NCBI GenBank assembly: GCA_947487525.1
Contig: CANKWR010000009.1
Span: forward strand, 1-46,278
DNA: 46,278 nt
Direction of reading: 5' to 3'
DNA from: Bacteroidota bacterium
GTDB lineage: Bacteria; Bacteroidota; Bacteroidia; Chitinophagales; Chitinophagaceae
The stretch's first letter is position 1. The number at the start of each line of letters is the position of its first letter. The notes beneath the pieces are model-generated. The model did no database searches. It had not been told where the DNA came from and saw nothing but the letters and a program-made list of their open reading frames with translations. Below, in pieces: positions 23,640 through 32,348 of this stretch. The translations under genes and the position numbers were made by a program.

Positions 23640-24992
23640 ATGAAAACTATTATTCGAAATGCTTGTATCGTTAATGAAGGAAAATGTACAATTGCTGATA
23701 TCTTAATTGCCAATGAAAGAATTGAAAGAATTGAAACATCTATACAGGTATACAATGATGGTTCTTATCATGAAATAAATGCGGAAGGCCTTTATTTATT
23801 GCCCGGAATAATTGACGACCAAGTGCACTTTCGTGAACCAGGTTTAACTCATAAAGGGAATATCCACTCCGAATCTAGGGCAGCCGTTGCAGGCGGGATT
23901 ACCTCTTATATGGAAATGCCCAACACCCTTCCAAACACCTTAACGCAGGAGCTATTGGCCGAAAAATACCTTATTGCATCCACCACCTCCATTGCTAACT
24001 ATTCCTTTTTTATGGGAATAAGTCAACATAATTTAGAGGAGGCCTTAAAAACCGATAATGAAACTGTTTGCGGTATCACAGACGATGGCTTATATTTTAA
24101 CAATGACAAAGGGATTTTAGCAAATTATCCAGAATTTTTAGAAAAACTATTCAGCCGTACAGAAACACTTGTCGCATTGCATAGCGAAGACGATAGCATC
24201 ATCAATCAAAACACAGCTAACTATCGAGCAAAATATGGGGAAGACATCCCAATGAAATTTCATCCTGTTATTAGAAGCGAAGAAGCTTGTTTTGTTGCCA
24301 CGAAACGAATTTTGGAAATTGCTAAAAAACACAATAATCGTTTGCACGTTTTTCATGTATCGACGGCTGCAGAAGCAAATTTATTTGAGAACCAAATTGC
24401 GGTAAGAGATAAAAGAATTACTGCTGAAGCATGTGTGCACCACTTGTTTTTTTCTGACCAAGATTACCAAGAATTAGGCGCAAATATAAAATGGAATCCA
24501 GCCATTAAATCAAAAAATAATAAAGAGGGACTATTGTCCGCTCTATTGGATAATAAACTTGATATAATAGCTACCGACCATGCACCACATACGATACTAG
24601 AAAAAAGCGGCAGCTATTTCAACGCTCTATCAGGTGGGCCTTTGGTTCAACATGCACTACCCGCCATGCTTGAATTTGTGCATGAAGGCAAAATGAGCAT
24701 TGAAAAATTAGTTGAAAAAATGTGCCATCATGTTGCTGAAATATACAGGATTAAAGAGCGGGGTTATATTCGAGAAGGGTATTATGCCGATTTAGTGCTA
24801 GTTGACTTAAACCATCCCTGGAAAGTGAGTCGCGAAAATATACTTTACAAATGTCAATGGTCCCCATTCGAAAATCAAAGCTTCCAAAGTAAAATTGTAA
24901 AAACCTTTGTAAATGGAAGCATCGTTTATGAAAATGAGACCATCAAAAATGTGAACGCAGGTAAAAGGCTACTTTTTTCAAAAATCAGATAA
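23640..24992 (+). CDS. pyrC: Dihydroorotase
   Basis: This 450-residue enzyme interconverts carbamoyl aspartate and dihydroorotate in pyrimidine biosynthesis. It has the amidohydrolase fold. The first metal motif appears as IDDQVHFREPGLTHKG near residue 60, the class I dihydroorotase pattern. EMPNTLPNT supplies the substrate-binding Asn. Further ligands are LHSEDD, HVFHVSTAAEA and IATDHAPHTILEK (catalytic Asp before HAPH). The C-terminal GYIREGYYADLVLVDL is the usual metallo-dependent hydrolase ending. Length is normal. The ATG begins at the base after the Sua5 stop, so it is translationally coupled to that gene. Confidence 0.95.
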   Translation: MKTIIRNACIVNEGKCTIADILIANERIERIETSIQVYNDGSYHEINAEGLYLLPGIIDDQVHFREPGLTHKGNIHSESRAAVAGGITSYMEMPNTLPNTLTQELLAEKYLIASTTSIANYSFFMGISQHNLEEALKTDNETVCGITDDGLYFNNDKGILANYPEFLEKLFSRTETLVALHSEDDSIINQNTANYRAKYGEDIPMKFHPVIRSEEACFVATKRILEIAKKHNNRLHVFHVSTAAEANLFENQIAVRDKRITAEACVHHLFFSDQDYQELGANIKWNPAIKSKNNKEGLLSALLDNKLDIIATDHAPHTILEKSGSYFNALSGGPLVQHALPAMLEFVHEGKMSIEKLVEKMCHHVAEIYRIKERGYIREGYYADLVLVDLNHPWKVSRENILYKCQWSPFENQSFQSKIVKTFVNGSIVYENETIKNVNAGKRLLFSKIR

Positions 24993-25080
24993 AGCGTTTC
25001 TTTGTAGCGTATTGTGCTTGTGAAATTAGTTTTTTAATCCCAACCTATTGCGTACTTTACACTTCAATTGAAGTAGAAAA

Positions 25081-26361
25081 ATGGTAACAATTATAATCGT
25101 CGTATTTGTATTAGGTTATTTAGCAATTACACTTGAACACAGTTTAAATATCAACAAGTCCGCAACGGCATTGATTACGGCAGTCCTATGTTGGACTTTA
25201 ATTATTTCTAATGCTTCTAATAAAGAACTCATTACTGAGCAACTTTCTCATCATTTAAGTGCAATTAGTGAAATTGTATTTTTTTTACTTGGCGCAATGA
25301 CCATTGTTGAAATTATTGATGCACATGACGGATTCCAAAATATTACTGAAAGTATTAAAACCACGAATAAAACAAAGTTAATTTGGCTAATCGCTATAAT
25401 CACTTTTTTCTTATCTGCGGTATTAGACAACTTAACGAGCACGATTGTAATGATGTCTATTTTGAGTAAGTTGGTGGAAGATAAAAAAACAAAGTGGCTG
25501 CTTTTAGGATTGGTGATCATCTCTTCCAATGCCGGTGGCGCATGGAGTCCTATTGGAGATGTAACAACAACCATGTTGTGGATTGGGGGTCAAATATCTC
25601 CATTGAATATTATTAAGCAAACCTTTTTAGCAAGTTTTGTAAGCATGGTAGTGCCTACATTAATTATCAATTATTTAATTAAAGGCAAAATTGAATTAAA
25701 GGCGCAAGTTGAACAAAGCTTAAATTTCAATAACAATTCATTTGAAAGGAACCTGATTTTTTATGTTGGAATTGGCTGTTTACTATTTGTACCCATTTTT
25801 AAAACAATTACCCATTTACCTCCCTATATGGGCATGCTTTTAAGTTTAGGTATTATGTGGGCCATCACGGAATTAATACATCAAAAAAAGCATGATAATG
25901 AAAAAGGCAGCTTATCCGTTAGTCATGCCTTGAGAATAATAGACACCCCTAGCATATTGTTCTTTTTTGGTATCCTAATGAGCATATCCGCCCTGGAAGC
26001 GATTGGGATTTTACCTCAAATGGCGAATGCATTAAATAAAAGTGTAGGCGATATCAATTTAGTTGCCATTTGTATTGGATTGTTGTCCGCGGTTTTAGAT
26101 AACGTTCCTTTAGTTGCGGCTTTGCAAAGCATGTATAGTTTAAATGATTTCCCCCAGGATCATTATTTCTGGGAACTACTCGCATTTACAGCCGGTACAG
26201 GAGGCTCCTGTTTAATTATTGGTTCCGCCGCAGGAGTCGCAGTAATGGGGATGGAAAAAATTGATTTCTTCTGGTACCTAAAAAAGGTGAGCTGGATTGC
26301 TTTCATTGGATTTATTGCGGGTGTGAGCACCTTTTTACTTCAGCATTATTTTCAGCAGTAA
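25081..26361 (+). CDS. nhaD: Sodium:proton antiporter, NhaD family
   Basis: This 426-residue integral membrane protein has about 11-12 hydrophobic segments and the NhaD signatures. These are FFLLGAMTIVEIIDAHDGF early, the paired LDNLTSTIVMMS and LDNVPLVAALQSM half-repeats with Asp-Asn in discontinuous helices, and SSNAGGAWSPIGDVTTTMLW and GTGGSCLIIGSAAGVAVMG loops. It exchanges cytoplasmic Na+ or Li+ for protons and supports pH and salt homeostasis. It lies 88 bp after pyrC and may have its own promoter. No dedicated regulator is adjacent. Confidence 0.93.
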   Translation: MVTIIIVVFVLGYLAITLEHSLNINKSATALITAVLCWTLIISNASNKELITEQLSHHLSAISEIVFFLLGAMTIVEIIDAHDGFQNITESIKTTNKTKLIWLIAIITFFLSAVLDNLTSTIVMMSILSKLVEDKKTKWLLLGLVIISSNAGGAWSPIGDVTTTMLWIGGQISPLNIIKQTFLASFVSMVVPTLIINYLIKGKIELKAQVEQSLNFNNNSFERNLIFYVGIGCLLFVPIFKTITHLPPYMGMLLSLGIMWAITELIHQKKHDNEKGSLSVSHALRIIDTPSILFFFGILMSISALEAIGILPQMANALNKSVGDINLVAICIGLLSAVLDNVPLVAALQSMYSLNDFPQDHYFWELLAFTAGTGGSCLIIGSAAGVAVMGMEKIDFFWYLKKVSWIAFIGFIAGVSTFLLQHYFQQ

Positions 26362-26627
26362 ATTAAATTCACGAAAGCAATAACTAAAAGTAAATCCTAG
26401 GCAAACATACCACAGGACAAACCATTATACATAAGTCTTTGATTATCGTGTAGCTAAAGTAGAATAACTTTTTTTTAGCATCCCTAATCTTTCATCAAAT
26501 AAAAATTAAAGATATCCTGAAACTATCAGCGAATTACCGGTAAAAAAGGGTTATTACCACAATTTTTTCACAATTATCATCGAGAATATCAATTAAAAAA
26601 ACTATATTACAATAAATAAATAACACT

Positions 26628-26807
26628 ATGTTCAAAAAATTTACAATATCTGATTTTATTATGTTACTATCTGCCTTCTTATCCTTAATATTTTCAGAAT
26701 ATTTATGGTTTACTGGAGAAAAGGAAGCTGGAATTTTTATTGGCTTATGGGTTCCTTCTATCTTAGGGTTTGCTATTTTGCTAAAATTAATAAATAATCA
26801 AAAATGA
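26628..26807 (+). CDS. Small membrane protein (59 aa)
   Basis: This short gene starts at ATG 26628 and encodes MFKKFTISDFIMLLSAFLSL followed by IFSEYLWFTGEKEAGIFIGL and a second hydrophobic segment. Two helices (about residues 8-26 and 36-54) are separated by a charged EKEAG loop, and the C-terminus is LINNQK. The second helix contains Trp and Pro (GLWVPSILGFA). I do not recognise a named family, though small Bacteroidota proteins of this form exist. Its stop codon overlaps the next ATG as ATGA, so the pair is translationally coupled. The size and pairing suggest an accessory subunit or small regulator of a membrane complex. Confidence 0.65.
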   Translation: MFKKFTISDFIMLLSAFLSLIFSEYLWFTGEKEAGIFIGLWVPSILGFAILLKLINNQK

Positions 26808-26899
26808 TAGCTATTATACCCTACTTTGCTGCATTTATAACAATTTTATTTGGTGTAGCATTTATATTAGCCTTGAACAAATTTAGAGGCAAAAATTAA
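26804..26899 (+). CDS. Very small single-pass membrane protein (31 aa)
   Basis: This 31-codon gene starts within the stop of the 59-residue gene (ATGA overlap at 26804-26807). It encodes MIAIIPYFAAFITILFGVAF plus ILALNKFRGKN: one hydrophobic helix of about 20 residues with a basic C-terminal tail. That is the look of known single-pass accessory peptides (KdpF or CydX class), though no sequence kinship is claimed. It ends 16 bp before the 293-residue membrane protein. The tight coupling and strong hydrophobicity are the reasons for calling it. Confidence 0.55.
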   Translation: MIAIIPYFAAFITILFGVAFILALNKFRGKN

Positions 26900-26915
26900 C
26901 GAATAAGTACGCATT

Positions 26916-27797
26916 ATGAATAGTTTATTGCAATATTCAAGTAATTATTTTGATAAATATTTTAATGCTAAAAATGTAAGAAAAGTTGAACTGTTAATTT
27001 TGCGTGTTGCAGTTTTTGCTTTTCTTTTTCATTTAATGCTCATTTTTTTAGGAAATAACTTTGCTTATTTCAAAAATTTACAACACAGCTATTTAAAGGC
27101 AATTTACACTCCGTTTAGCTTTATTTTATTTTACGAAGTATTTTTACTGGTCATTATCATTCCAAAATCTATATCTGAATTTATAGGAAAGCAATTTGAG
27201 GTTATTACTTTAATTACTTTAAGAAGTTTTTTTCATGATATTGCTGACCTAGATTTAAAAAATTCAATTAGTATTAATAACCCAGAATTCATTAGTCTAT
27301 TATATGACTTAGTGGCTGCATTGATTATGCTAAGTTTAACTATTTTGTATTATAAAATTTATCACAATAATCACAAATCTGAAAAAGTAAATGAGCTTAA
27401 TGATTTTATCAATATAAAAAAATTAGTCTCATTAAGTATGATACTCATTTTATTTGTATTAAGCATTAGTAGCCTAATTGGATGGTCAACAATGATGATA
27501 GAAGCCTTGTATTTAAAACAAAATTATCCGAATCCAAATACTGTATTTTATGCCGATTTCTTTTCAATAATGATTTTTGTGGATGTATTGCTACTTATTA
27601 TCTCATTTATATACCACTTTTCATTTTTTACTATTTTTAGAAACGCCAGCTTTATCATTACGACTATTTTAATAAGAATGTCTTTGACTATTGATAAGCC
27701 AATGAATTACATCATTATCTTAATTGGTTTCTTATTTTCAATCACTTCATTCTATTTATATAGCTTACGCAATTCAACGAAAAAGGTCTTGGATTAA
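26916..27797 (+). CDS. Polytopic hypothetical membrane protein
   Basis: This 293-residue protein has about six or seven hydrophobic segments (near residues 30-50, 65-87, 128-147, 169-191, 208-230, 240-255, 264-285) and short loops. The long connecting region between the second and third helices carries FIGKQFEVITLITLRSFFHD, which resembles a conserved amphipathic stretch in some ion-transport-type proteins, but I cannot assign a family. It follows two coupled small membrane proteins by 16 bp and is probably cotranscribed with them. The gene is AT-rich like its surroundings. A channel or transporter role is a guess from topology. Confidence 0.75.
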   Translation: MNSLLQYSSNYFDKYFNAKNVRKVELLILRVAVFAFLFHLMLIFLGNNFAYFKNLQHSYLKAIYTPFSFILFYEVFLLVIIIPKSISEFIGKQFEVITLITLRSFFHDIADLDLKNSISINNPEFISLLYDLVAALIMLSLTILYYKIYHNNHKSEKVNELNDFINIKKLVSLSMILILFVLSISSLIGWSTMMIEALYLKQNYPNPNTVFYADFFSIMIFVDVLLLIISFIYHFSFFTIFRNASFIITTILIRMSLTIDKPMNYIIILIGFLFSITSFYLYSLRNSTKKVLD

Positions 27798-27894
27798 TTT
27801 TATTAATTTATTTACTACATTAAAAGTTAAATTTCTCTCAATGATATAAATTTAACTTTCATCAATCAGGGCAACTTCGTTACCATATTAGTGA

Positions 27895-27957
27895 AAGTAT
27901 ATAAATCTGTAATAAAGGCCAATAAATAATTAGCCTTTATTACAGATTTATATACTT
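27895..27957. terminator. 25-bp perfect inverted repeat (probable bidirectional terminator)
   Basis: The arms 27895-27919 and 27933-27957 are exact reverse complements over 25 bp with a 13-nt loop. The hairpin lies between the converging 293-residue membrane protein gene and the prohibitin-like gene. A bidirectional terminator is the simplest reading, but 25 perfect pairs is much longer than normal and no U-tract follows on the plus strand. Remnants of a small mobile element or a processed structured RNA are alternatives. Confidence 0.6.
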
Positions 27958-27996
27958 GGGAGAAGGAAAATAAATAGCGATCTTCGCAAAAGTATT

Positions 27997-28757
27997 TTAC
28001 TCTTTTACTAGGAATGGAATTTTACCGTCCGTGATAATTATTTTAGCATTGGGAGATTTACTTAATTTGTCAAAAGCGTCAATACTTCTCATTTTAAGAA
28101 TTTCAGGTGTTAAACCCTGCGCTTGAATTAATTGTGCATCTCTTGCCCCAGTTGCCTCTATGATTTTTCTAGAAGCTTCCAATTTTTCTTGTTGAAGAAC
28201 AAATTCCATACGCATTGCATCTTGTTCAGCCTTTAATTTTTGTTCAATAGAAGAGGCTAACCCCACCGGCAACGAAATGCTTTTCATTAATACATTCTCT
28301 ACAATCATTCCACTGCCCTTAAATTCTCAGTCATTTTCTTATAAATCGCGCTTTCAATATCGGATCTTTTTCCGGAGTGCATGTCTTTCGCAAAATATTG
28401 TGCACAAATATCAGATGAAGCTGATCTGAAAATTGCCGTTATGATGGGTTCGTAATTCTTACCATAGCGCGTTAGCAATTGTTTGAACTTAGATTCATCA
28501 ATATGATATAAAATACTAATGTCAGCTTGAACACTTAATCCTTCCTTACTTGGTAAATTTAAAGTAAGTAAAAGATTATTGGTTTGAGTAGATGTTCTAA
28601 CAACACGGGCTAAGAAAGGGTTGAAGCCAATAATTCCAGAGGTTAAAGGCTCTCCTTTAAGCTTACCTAAACGTTGTTTGATACCCACTTCTCCTGGTTT
28701 AATGACTGCACATTGAGTCAATAAAAAAGGGATAAATAGCAAGATAATTTTTTTCAT
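27997..28757 (-). pseudogene. Prohibitin/SPFH-domain lipoprotein, one-base frameshift
   Basis: This is a band-7/prohibitin protein split by a frameshift. The N-terminal part (28757 to 28305) has a lipoprotein-type signal (FLLTQCAVI) and PGEVGIKQRLGKLKGEPL, then the SPFH core (KEGLSVQADISILYHIDESK). It stops after MTENLRAVE. Adding one base in the short T run at 28319-28320 (plus strand) converts the end to MTENLKGSGMIVENVLMKSI, continuing into the downstream frame. That frame carries the typical prohibitin coiled coil (KLKAEQDAMRMEFVLQQEKL) and C-terminus (PNAKIIITDGKIPFLV). The whole protein would be about 254 residues. Such proteins form large membrane-associated rings. The lesion may be real or a sequencing error. 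Confidence 0.85.
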
Positions 28758-28841
28758 AATTGCATGTTTACATATAAAACAAAATTCATTTCAAAGGGTT
28801 TACAAAAAAGGAAGAAATAGGGTCTATTTCACATTTAAAGA

Positions 28842-28873
28842 TTCTATTTTAAACATAAATGTTTTAAATAGAA
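28842..28873 (-). terminator. Hairpin downstream of pabC (likely terminator)
   Basis: Positions 28842-28856 and 28859-28873 are reverse complements over 15 bp with one mismatch and a 2-base centre. On the minus strand it starts 38 bp after the pabC stop and is followed by a T-rich stretch. It lies between pabC and the prohibitin gene, which suits a terminator separating them. Confidence 0.45.
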
Positions 28874-28911
28874 CAGGATTGTAAAGATGCTTTTAGAGAC
28901 AAAAAGAAAGA

Positions 28912-29523
28912 CTAAAATTGACCTTTGATTTTTTCTAACTGAAAAAGGATACTTTCTTCCCAAAGCATCATTGCATTGATGAACTTGAAATCAATAAATG
29001 TATTTAAATCTTTAATTTGAATGGGCGCCTCAATGATGATGCCGGCTTTCAGAAGTGCTGCCCTGCGTGTACCCATTAACAAAGGTTGGCATGGGGTAAC
29101 CCAATGGGTCCCATCAAAAAAAACCAAATTGGCATAACTGGCATCTTTAACATACCCATTTTGTGTAAGAATCACTTCGTCTGTTCCCGCATTGGAAACA
29201 ATTTCATTTAACCAATTTCTGTCCGTAAATTTAAATGGATAGGTATTTTGACCAATATCATGAATTGCAATTGTGTCAATATTTTTTATGGAGTAAGGCT
29301 CAAATTCTACCAATGCATTTCCTGTTAAATCATACTTGAAACGGCACTTATAAACCATGTTGTCCGAATTAGGCTTATCAGGGTGGGCAATAATATGCTC
29401 CGCTAATGGAATGCTAATATTTGCTCCTAACTGCTTAAGCGTATAGTCCACTCTTTGTTGATGGAATAGTAGGTTTTCGGCTACCCCATTTTTATATCTA
29501 ATGGTTTCAAAAAGTGGGTACAT
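28912..29523 (-). CDS. pabC: Aminotransferase class IV, PabC-like aminodeoxychorismate lyase
   Basis: This 203-residue protein has the fold-type IV PLP signature: MYPLFETIRYKNGVAENLLF at the start, a central strand and helix, VKDASYANLVFFDGTHWVTP (cofactor phosphate loop) near 135, and PLLMGTRRAALLKAGII. These are features of 4-amino-4-deoxychorismate lyase, which releases p-aminobenzoate for folate synthesis. It is shorter than the usual ~270 residues but in line with compact Bacteroidota PabC proteins. Its start overlaps the end of pabB by 17 bases, indicating translational coupling. Function is supported mainly by the pabB pairing. Confidence 0.85.
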   Translation of the reverse strand: MYPLFETIRYKNGVAENLLFHQQRVDYTLKQLGANISIPLAEHIIAHPDKPNSDNMVYKCRFKYDLTGNALVEFEPYSIKNIDTIAIHDIGQNTYPFKFTDRNWLNEIVSNAGTDEVILTQNGYVKDASYANLVFFDGTHWVTPCQPLLMGTRRAALLKAGIIIEAPIQIKDLNTFIDFKFINAMMLWEESILFQLEKIKGQF

Positions 29524-30475
29524 ATACTTTGTTTATCATTTCCTCGTATTCGTTTAATGCGATGCTCTGCGCAGTAATTCCGCCCCCACTTCTATACATA
29601 TTGTCGGCTTGTAAATATCTTATCAATACACAGCTATCTAAATTAGTCCCGTCAAAATATCCGGCAACACCCGTATAATAACCTCTTTCCATTTGTTCTG
29701 CTTCTGCAATAATTTCTTTTGTTTTATTTTTAGGTGCCCCAGAAACGGATCCAGCAGGCAATAAATCAAAAATTAGGTCTCCAATATTTGAAGGATACTC
29801 AGGAGGAAGCGTTCCTTCAATAGATGAACTCACTTGACCAATCGCGCCTTGTTGCGTTTCAATATGTTCATAATAACGATATTTACTGACCTTTACATTA
29901 GTGGCAACCTTACTTAAATCGTTTCTTATTAAATCAACAATGGTGGCATGTTCCGCCAGTTCTTTGGTATCAGATAAAATCAATGCTTCGGCATTTGGAA
30001 TAGCACCATCAATGGTTCCCTTCATCGGGTAAGCCACTATTTTACCATTGTTGATTTGAATAAACGTCTCCGGTGAATAAGAAACAAATTGATCCACTAA
30101 ATAACAGATATATTTTGAAGTAGCATGATGTGCAATATAATCAAGCGATAAATTGGTTGCAATTTTTGTTGGCGCTGTTAGATTAACTAAAAAACTATTC
30201 CCGTATTCAATTTGTTTTTTTACAAAATCAAATTTTTGCTGATATGCTTCAAATGAAATTGGACTTTTCTTTATTTCAAAAGTAGTCTCTAAAATATCCT
30301 CGGATGGCGAATTTGGAGTAATATTGGTAAACCCATTGAAATTGTATTTGAAATCATTGATGGGTTCATGTAAGGACCAGCACCTCGGTTTTTGACATTC
30401 AAAGTCAATTAAAAATACAAAGGGTGTTTTTTCACTACCCCATTTATTTAATTGCGCTTGAACAGACAGTGCCAT
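29507..30475 (-). CDS. pabB: Aminodeoxychorismate synthase component I (chorismate-binding)
   Basis: This ~322-residue enzyme carries the chorismate-binding domain that aminates chorismate to 4-amino-4-deoxychorismate. Motifs are VAYPMKGTIDGAIPN, the LSDTKELAEHATIVDLIRND segment, LLPAGSVSGAPKNKTKEIIA, and ERGYYTGVAGYFDGTNLDSC. The ATG at 30475 (MALSVQAQLNKWGSEKTPFV) is preferred. A longer frame opens with TTG at 30538, but the typical PabB N-terminal strand (PFVFLIDFE) begins shortly after the ATG. The short ~320-residue form lacks the first part of larger PabB proteins. It ends in TGA and overlaps pabC. Confidence 0.9.
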   Translation of the reverse strand: MALSVQAQLNKWGSEKTPFVFLIDFECQKPRCWSLHEPINDFKYNFNGFTNITPNSPSEDILETTFEIKKSPISFEAYQQKFDFVKKQIEYGNSFLVNLTAPTKIATNLSLDYIAHHATSKYICYLVDQFVSYSPETFIQINNGKIVAYPMKGTIDGAIPNAEALILSDTKELAEHATIVDLIRNDLSKVATNVKVSKYRYYEHIETQQGAIGQVSSSIEGTLPPEYPSNIGDLIFDLLPAGSVSGAPKNKTKEIIAEAEQMERGYYTGVAGYFDGTNLDSCVLIRYLQADNMYRSGGGITAQSIALNEYEEMINKVYVPTF

Positions 30476-30728
30476 TATTGGTGGTTTATATTGAGATGGA
30501 TCAATTCGATTTTGGTAAAAGTAAATAACCTCGAGCAAAAAAGAAAGGATATGAGTTTAGGAGGTGGATGAATAGGCTTTTCATACCCTATATAATTGAT
30601 TTTCAATATATTAGGACTTGTAATACTAAGTTAAGCAACCAAAATGCTTAAATGTACCGGTGTATTGCAGGCAACTAAATAAGCTTATCTAATTATTGGA
30701 AGCGATAATATAGAAAAAGATGGTAAAT

Positions 30729-30745
30729 TAAGTTTCTTAAACTTA
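30729..30745. repeat. Short inverted repeat just upstream of the M28 peptidase start
   Basis: TAAGTTT-CTT-AAACTTA ends 5 bp before the ATG at 30751. It may be an operator or a leader hairpin over the start region. Seven pairs in AT-rich DNA is weak support. Confidence 0.25.
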
Positions 30746-30750
30746 GCAAT

Positions 30751-32337
30751 ATGAAAAATCAAATAACGCTTGGCGCTTGTTATTCAAAGTTGGTAACAAC
30801 CCTTTTTATCCTACTCTGCATTTTTTCCACTAAACATTTAGCTGCACAAACAGTCATTGAAAAAATAGTACAGGAGGAAACCAATAATTCTCAATTACAA
30901 ATAATGGCGCATGAGTTATTGGATGGCATTGGGCCTAGACTTGTAGGGACCCCTCAAATGAAAAAGGCCAACGAATGGGCAGTGAATAAATATACTAGCT
31001 GGGGCATTAATGCGCGCAACGAGCAATGGGGCGAGTGGAAAGGTTGGGAGCGCGGTATCACACATATTGACATGCTTTCACCAAGAGTAAAAAGTTTAGA
31101 GGGAACCCAATTGTCATGGAGTCCTTCTACAAAAGGAAAATCAGTTAAAGCAGCAATTGTGATCCTACCCGATGTAGCAGACTCCATCGCATTTGTAAAT
31201 TGGTTACCCAATGTAAAAGGGAAATTTGTGATGATTTCTATGAACCAGCCAACGGGAAGACCCGACGATAACTGGCAGCAATTTGCGACCAAGGAGTCCT
31301 TTGATAAATTGAAAAAAGAACGTGCTGAACTAACTGAAGCTTGGCGTAAACGCATCAATAAAACAGGGCATTCATCCAAAATGCTTCCTATAGTTTTAGA
31401 AAAAGCCGGTGCACTGGGCATCTTAACCAATGGCTGGTCTAACGGTTTTGGGGTAGATAAAATTTTTAACGCATTTACTACAAAAATCCCCACTGTTGAT
31501 ATTGCTTTGGAAGATTACGGAACTTTATACCGCTTAGTAGCGGCTGGAGACAACCCAATCATCAGTATTCAAACAGATTCTAAAGACTTAGGAGTCGTTC
31601 CTAACTTTAATACCATTGCAGAAATTAAAGGAACCGAAAAGCCCGATGAATACGTGATGCTTTCTGCACATTTTGATTCCTGGGATGCAGGACAGGGTGC
31701 AACGGATAATGGTACTGGTACCTTAACAATGATGGAAGCAATGCGTATTTTAAAGCTTGTCTATCCAAATCCTAAGCGTACCATTTTAGTGGGACACTGG
31801 GGCAGCGAGGAACAAGGATTGAATGGCTCAAGGGCATTTGTGGAAGATCATCCCGAAGTGGTGAATAAATTACAGGCATTGTTTAATCAGGACAATGGTA
31901 CCGGTAGAATTATAAATATTTCAGGGCAGGGTTTTAAATATGCTGGTGAATTTATTTCAAGGTGGTTGGCTGCTGTTCCTAGCAGTATGAAAGATTCAAT
32001 TAAAACTAATTTCCCTGGCACGCCGGGCGGCGGCGGAAGTGACCACGCTTCTTTTATCGCAGTGGGTGCACCAGGTTTTTCATTGAGCGCCTTAAATTGG
32101 TCCTACTTTAATTATACTTGGCATACCAATAGAGACACATATGATAAAATCATTTTTGATGATTTAAAAAACAATGCCATGCTTACTGCAATGTTGGTTT
32201 ACATGGCTTGCGAAGACAATGCAACCTTCCCAAGAGACAAAGTAGATTTAGGAACCAATAAACTTACAGGTCAACCTAATCTATGGCCAGGACAAGTAAA
32301 AGCAATGCGTAAAGGACCCTCAACGCCAAATAACTAG
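30751..32337 (+). CDS. Secreted M28 family peptidase
   Basis: This 528-residue zinc exopeptidase has a signal peptide ending KHLAAQ (about residue 33). The M28 metal motifs are in order: SAHFDSWDAGQGATDNGTG near 305-323 supplies the first His and bridging Asp; HWGSEEQGLNGS near 349 supplies the catalytic Glu and metal Glu; ALFNQDNGTGR near 377 supplies Asp; and YTWHTNRDTYDK near 455 supplies the last His. GGGGSDHASF matches carboxypeptidase Q-type proteins. It acts in the periplasm or outside, trimming peptides. Its last base overlaps the possible GTG start of the downstream MBL-fold gene. Confidence 0.93.
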   Translation: MKNQITLGACYSKLVTTLFILLCIFSTKHLAAQTVIEKIVQEETNNSQLQIMAHELLDGIGPRLVGTPQMKKANEWAVNKYTSWGINARNEQWGEWKGWERGITHIDMLSPRVKSLEGTQLSWSPSTKGKSVKAAIVILPDVADSIAFVNWLPNVKGKFVMISMNQPTGRPDDNWQQFATKESFDKLKKERAELTEAWRKRINKTGHSSKMLPIVLEKAGALGILTNGWSNGFGVDKIFNAFTTKIPTVDIALEDYGTLYRLVAAGDNPIISIQTDSKDLGVVPNFNTIAEIKGTEKPDEYVMLSAHFDSWDAGQGATDNGTGTLTMMEAMRILKLVYPNPKRTILVGHWGSEEQGLNGSRAFVEDHPEVVNKLQALFNQDNGTGRIINISGQGFKYAGEFISRWLAAVPSSMKDSIKTNFPGTPGGGGSDHASFIAVGAPGFSLSALNWSYFNYTWHTNRDTYDKIIFDDLKNNAMLTAMLVYMACEDNATFPRDKVDLGTNKLTGQPNLWPGQVKAMRKGPSTPNN

Positions 32338-32348
32338 TGATTAAAGCA

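Noticed and set aside
26362..26627. Possible gene or mobile remnant between nhaD and the small membrane genes
   Set aside because: No ORF, clear repeat or terminator was found; it looks like AT-rich intergenic DNA.
30476..30538. N-terminal extension of pabB from a TTG
   Set aside because: An ATG at 30475 fits the family N-terminus; the extension has no clear homology pattern.
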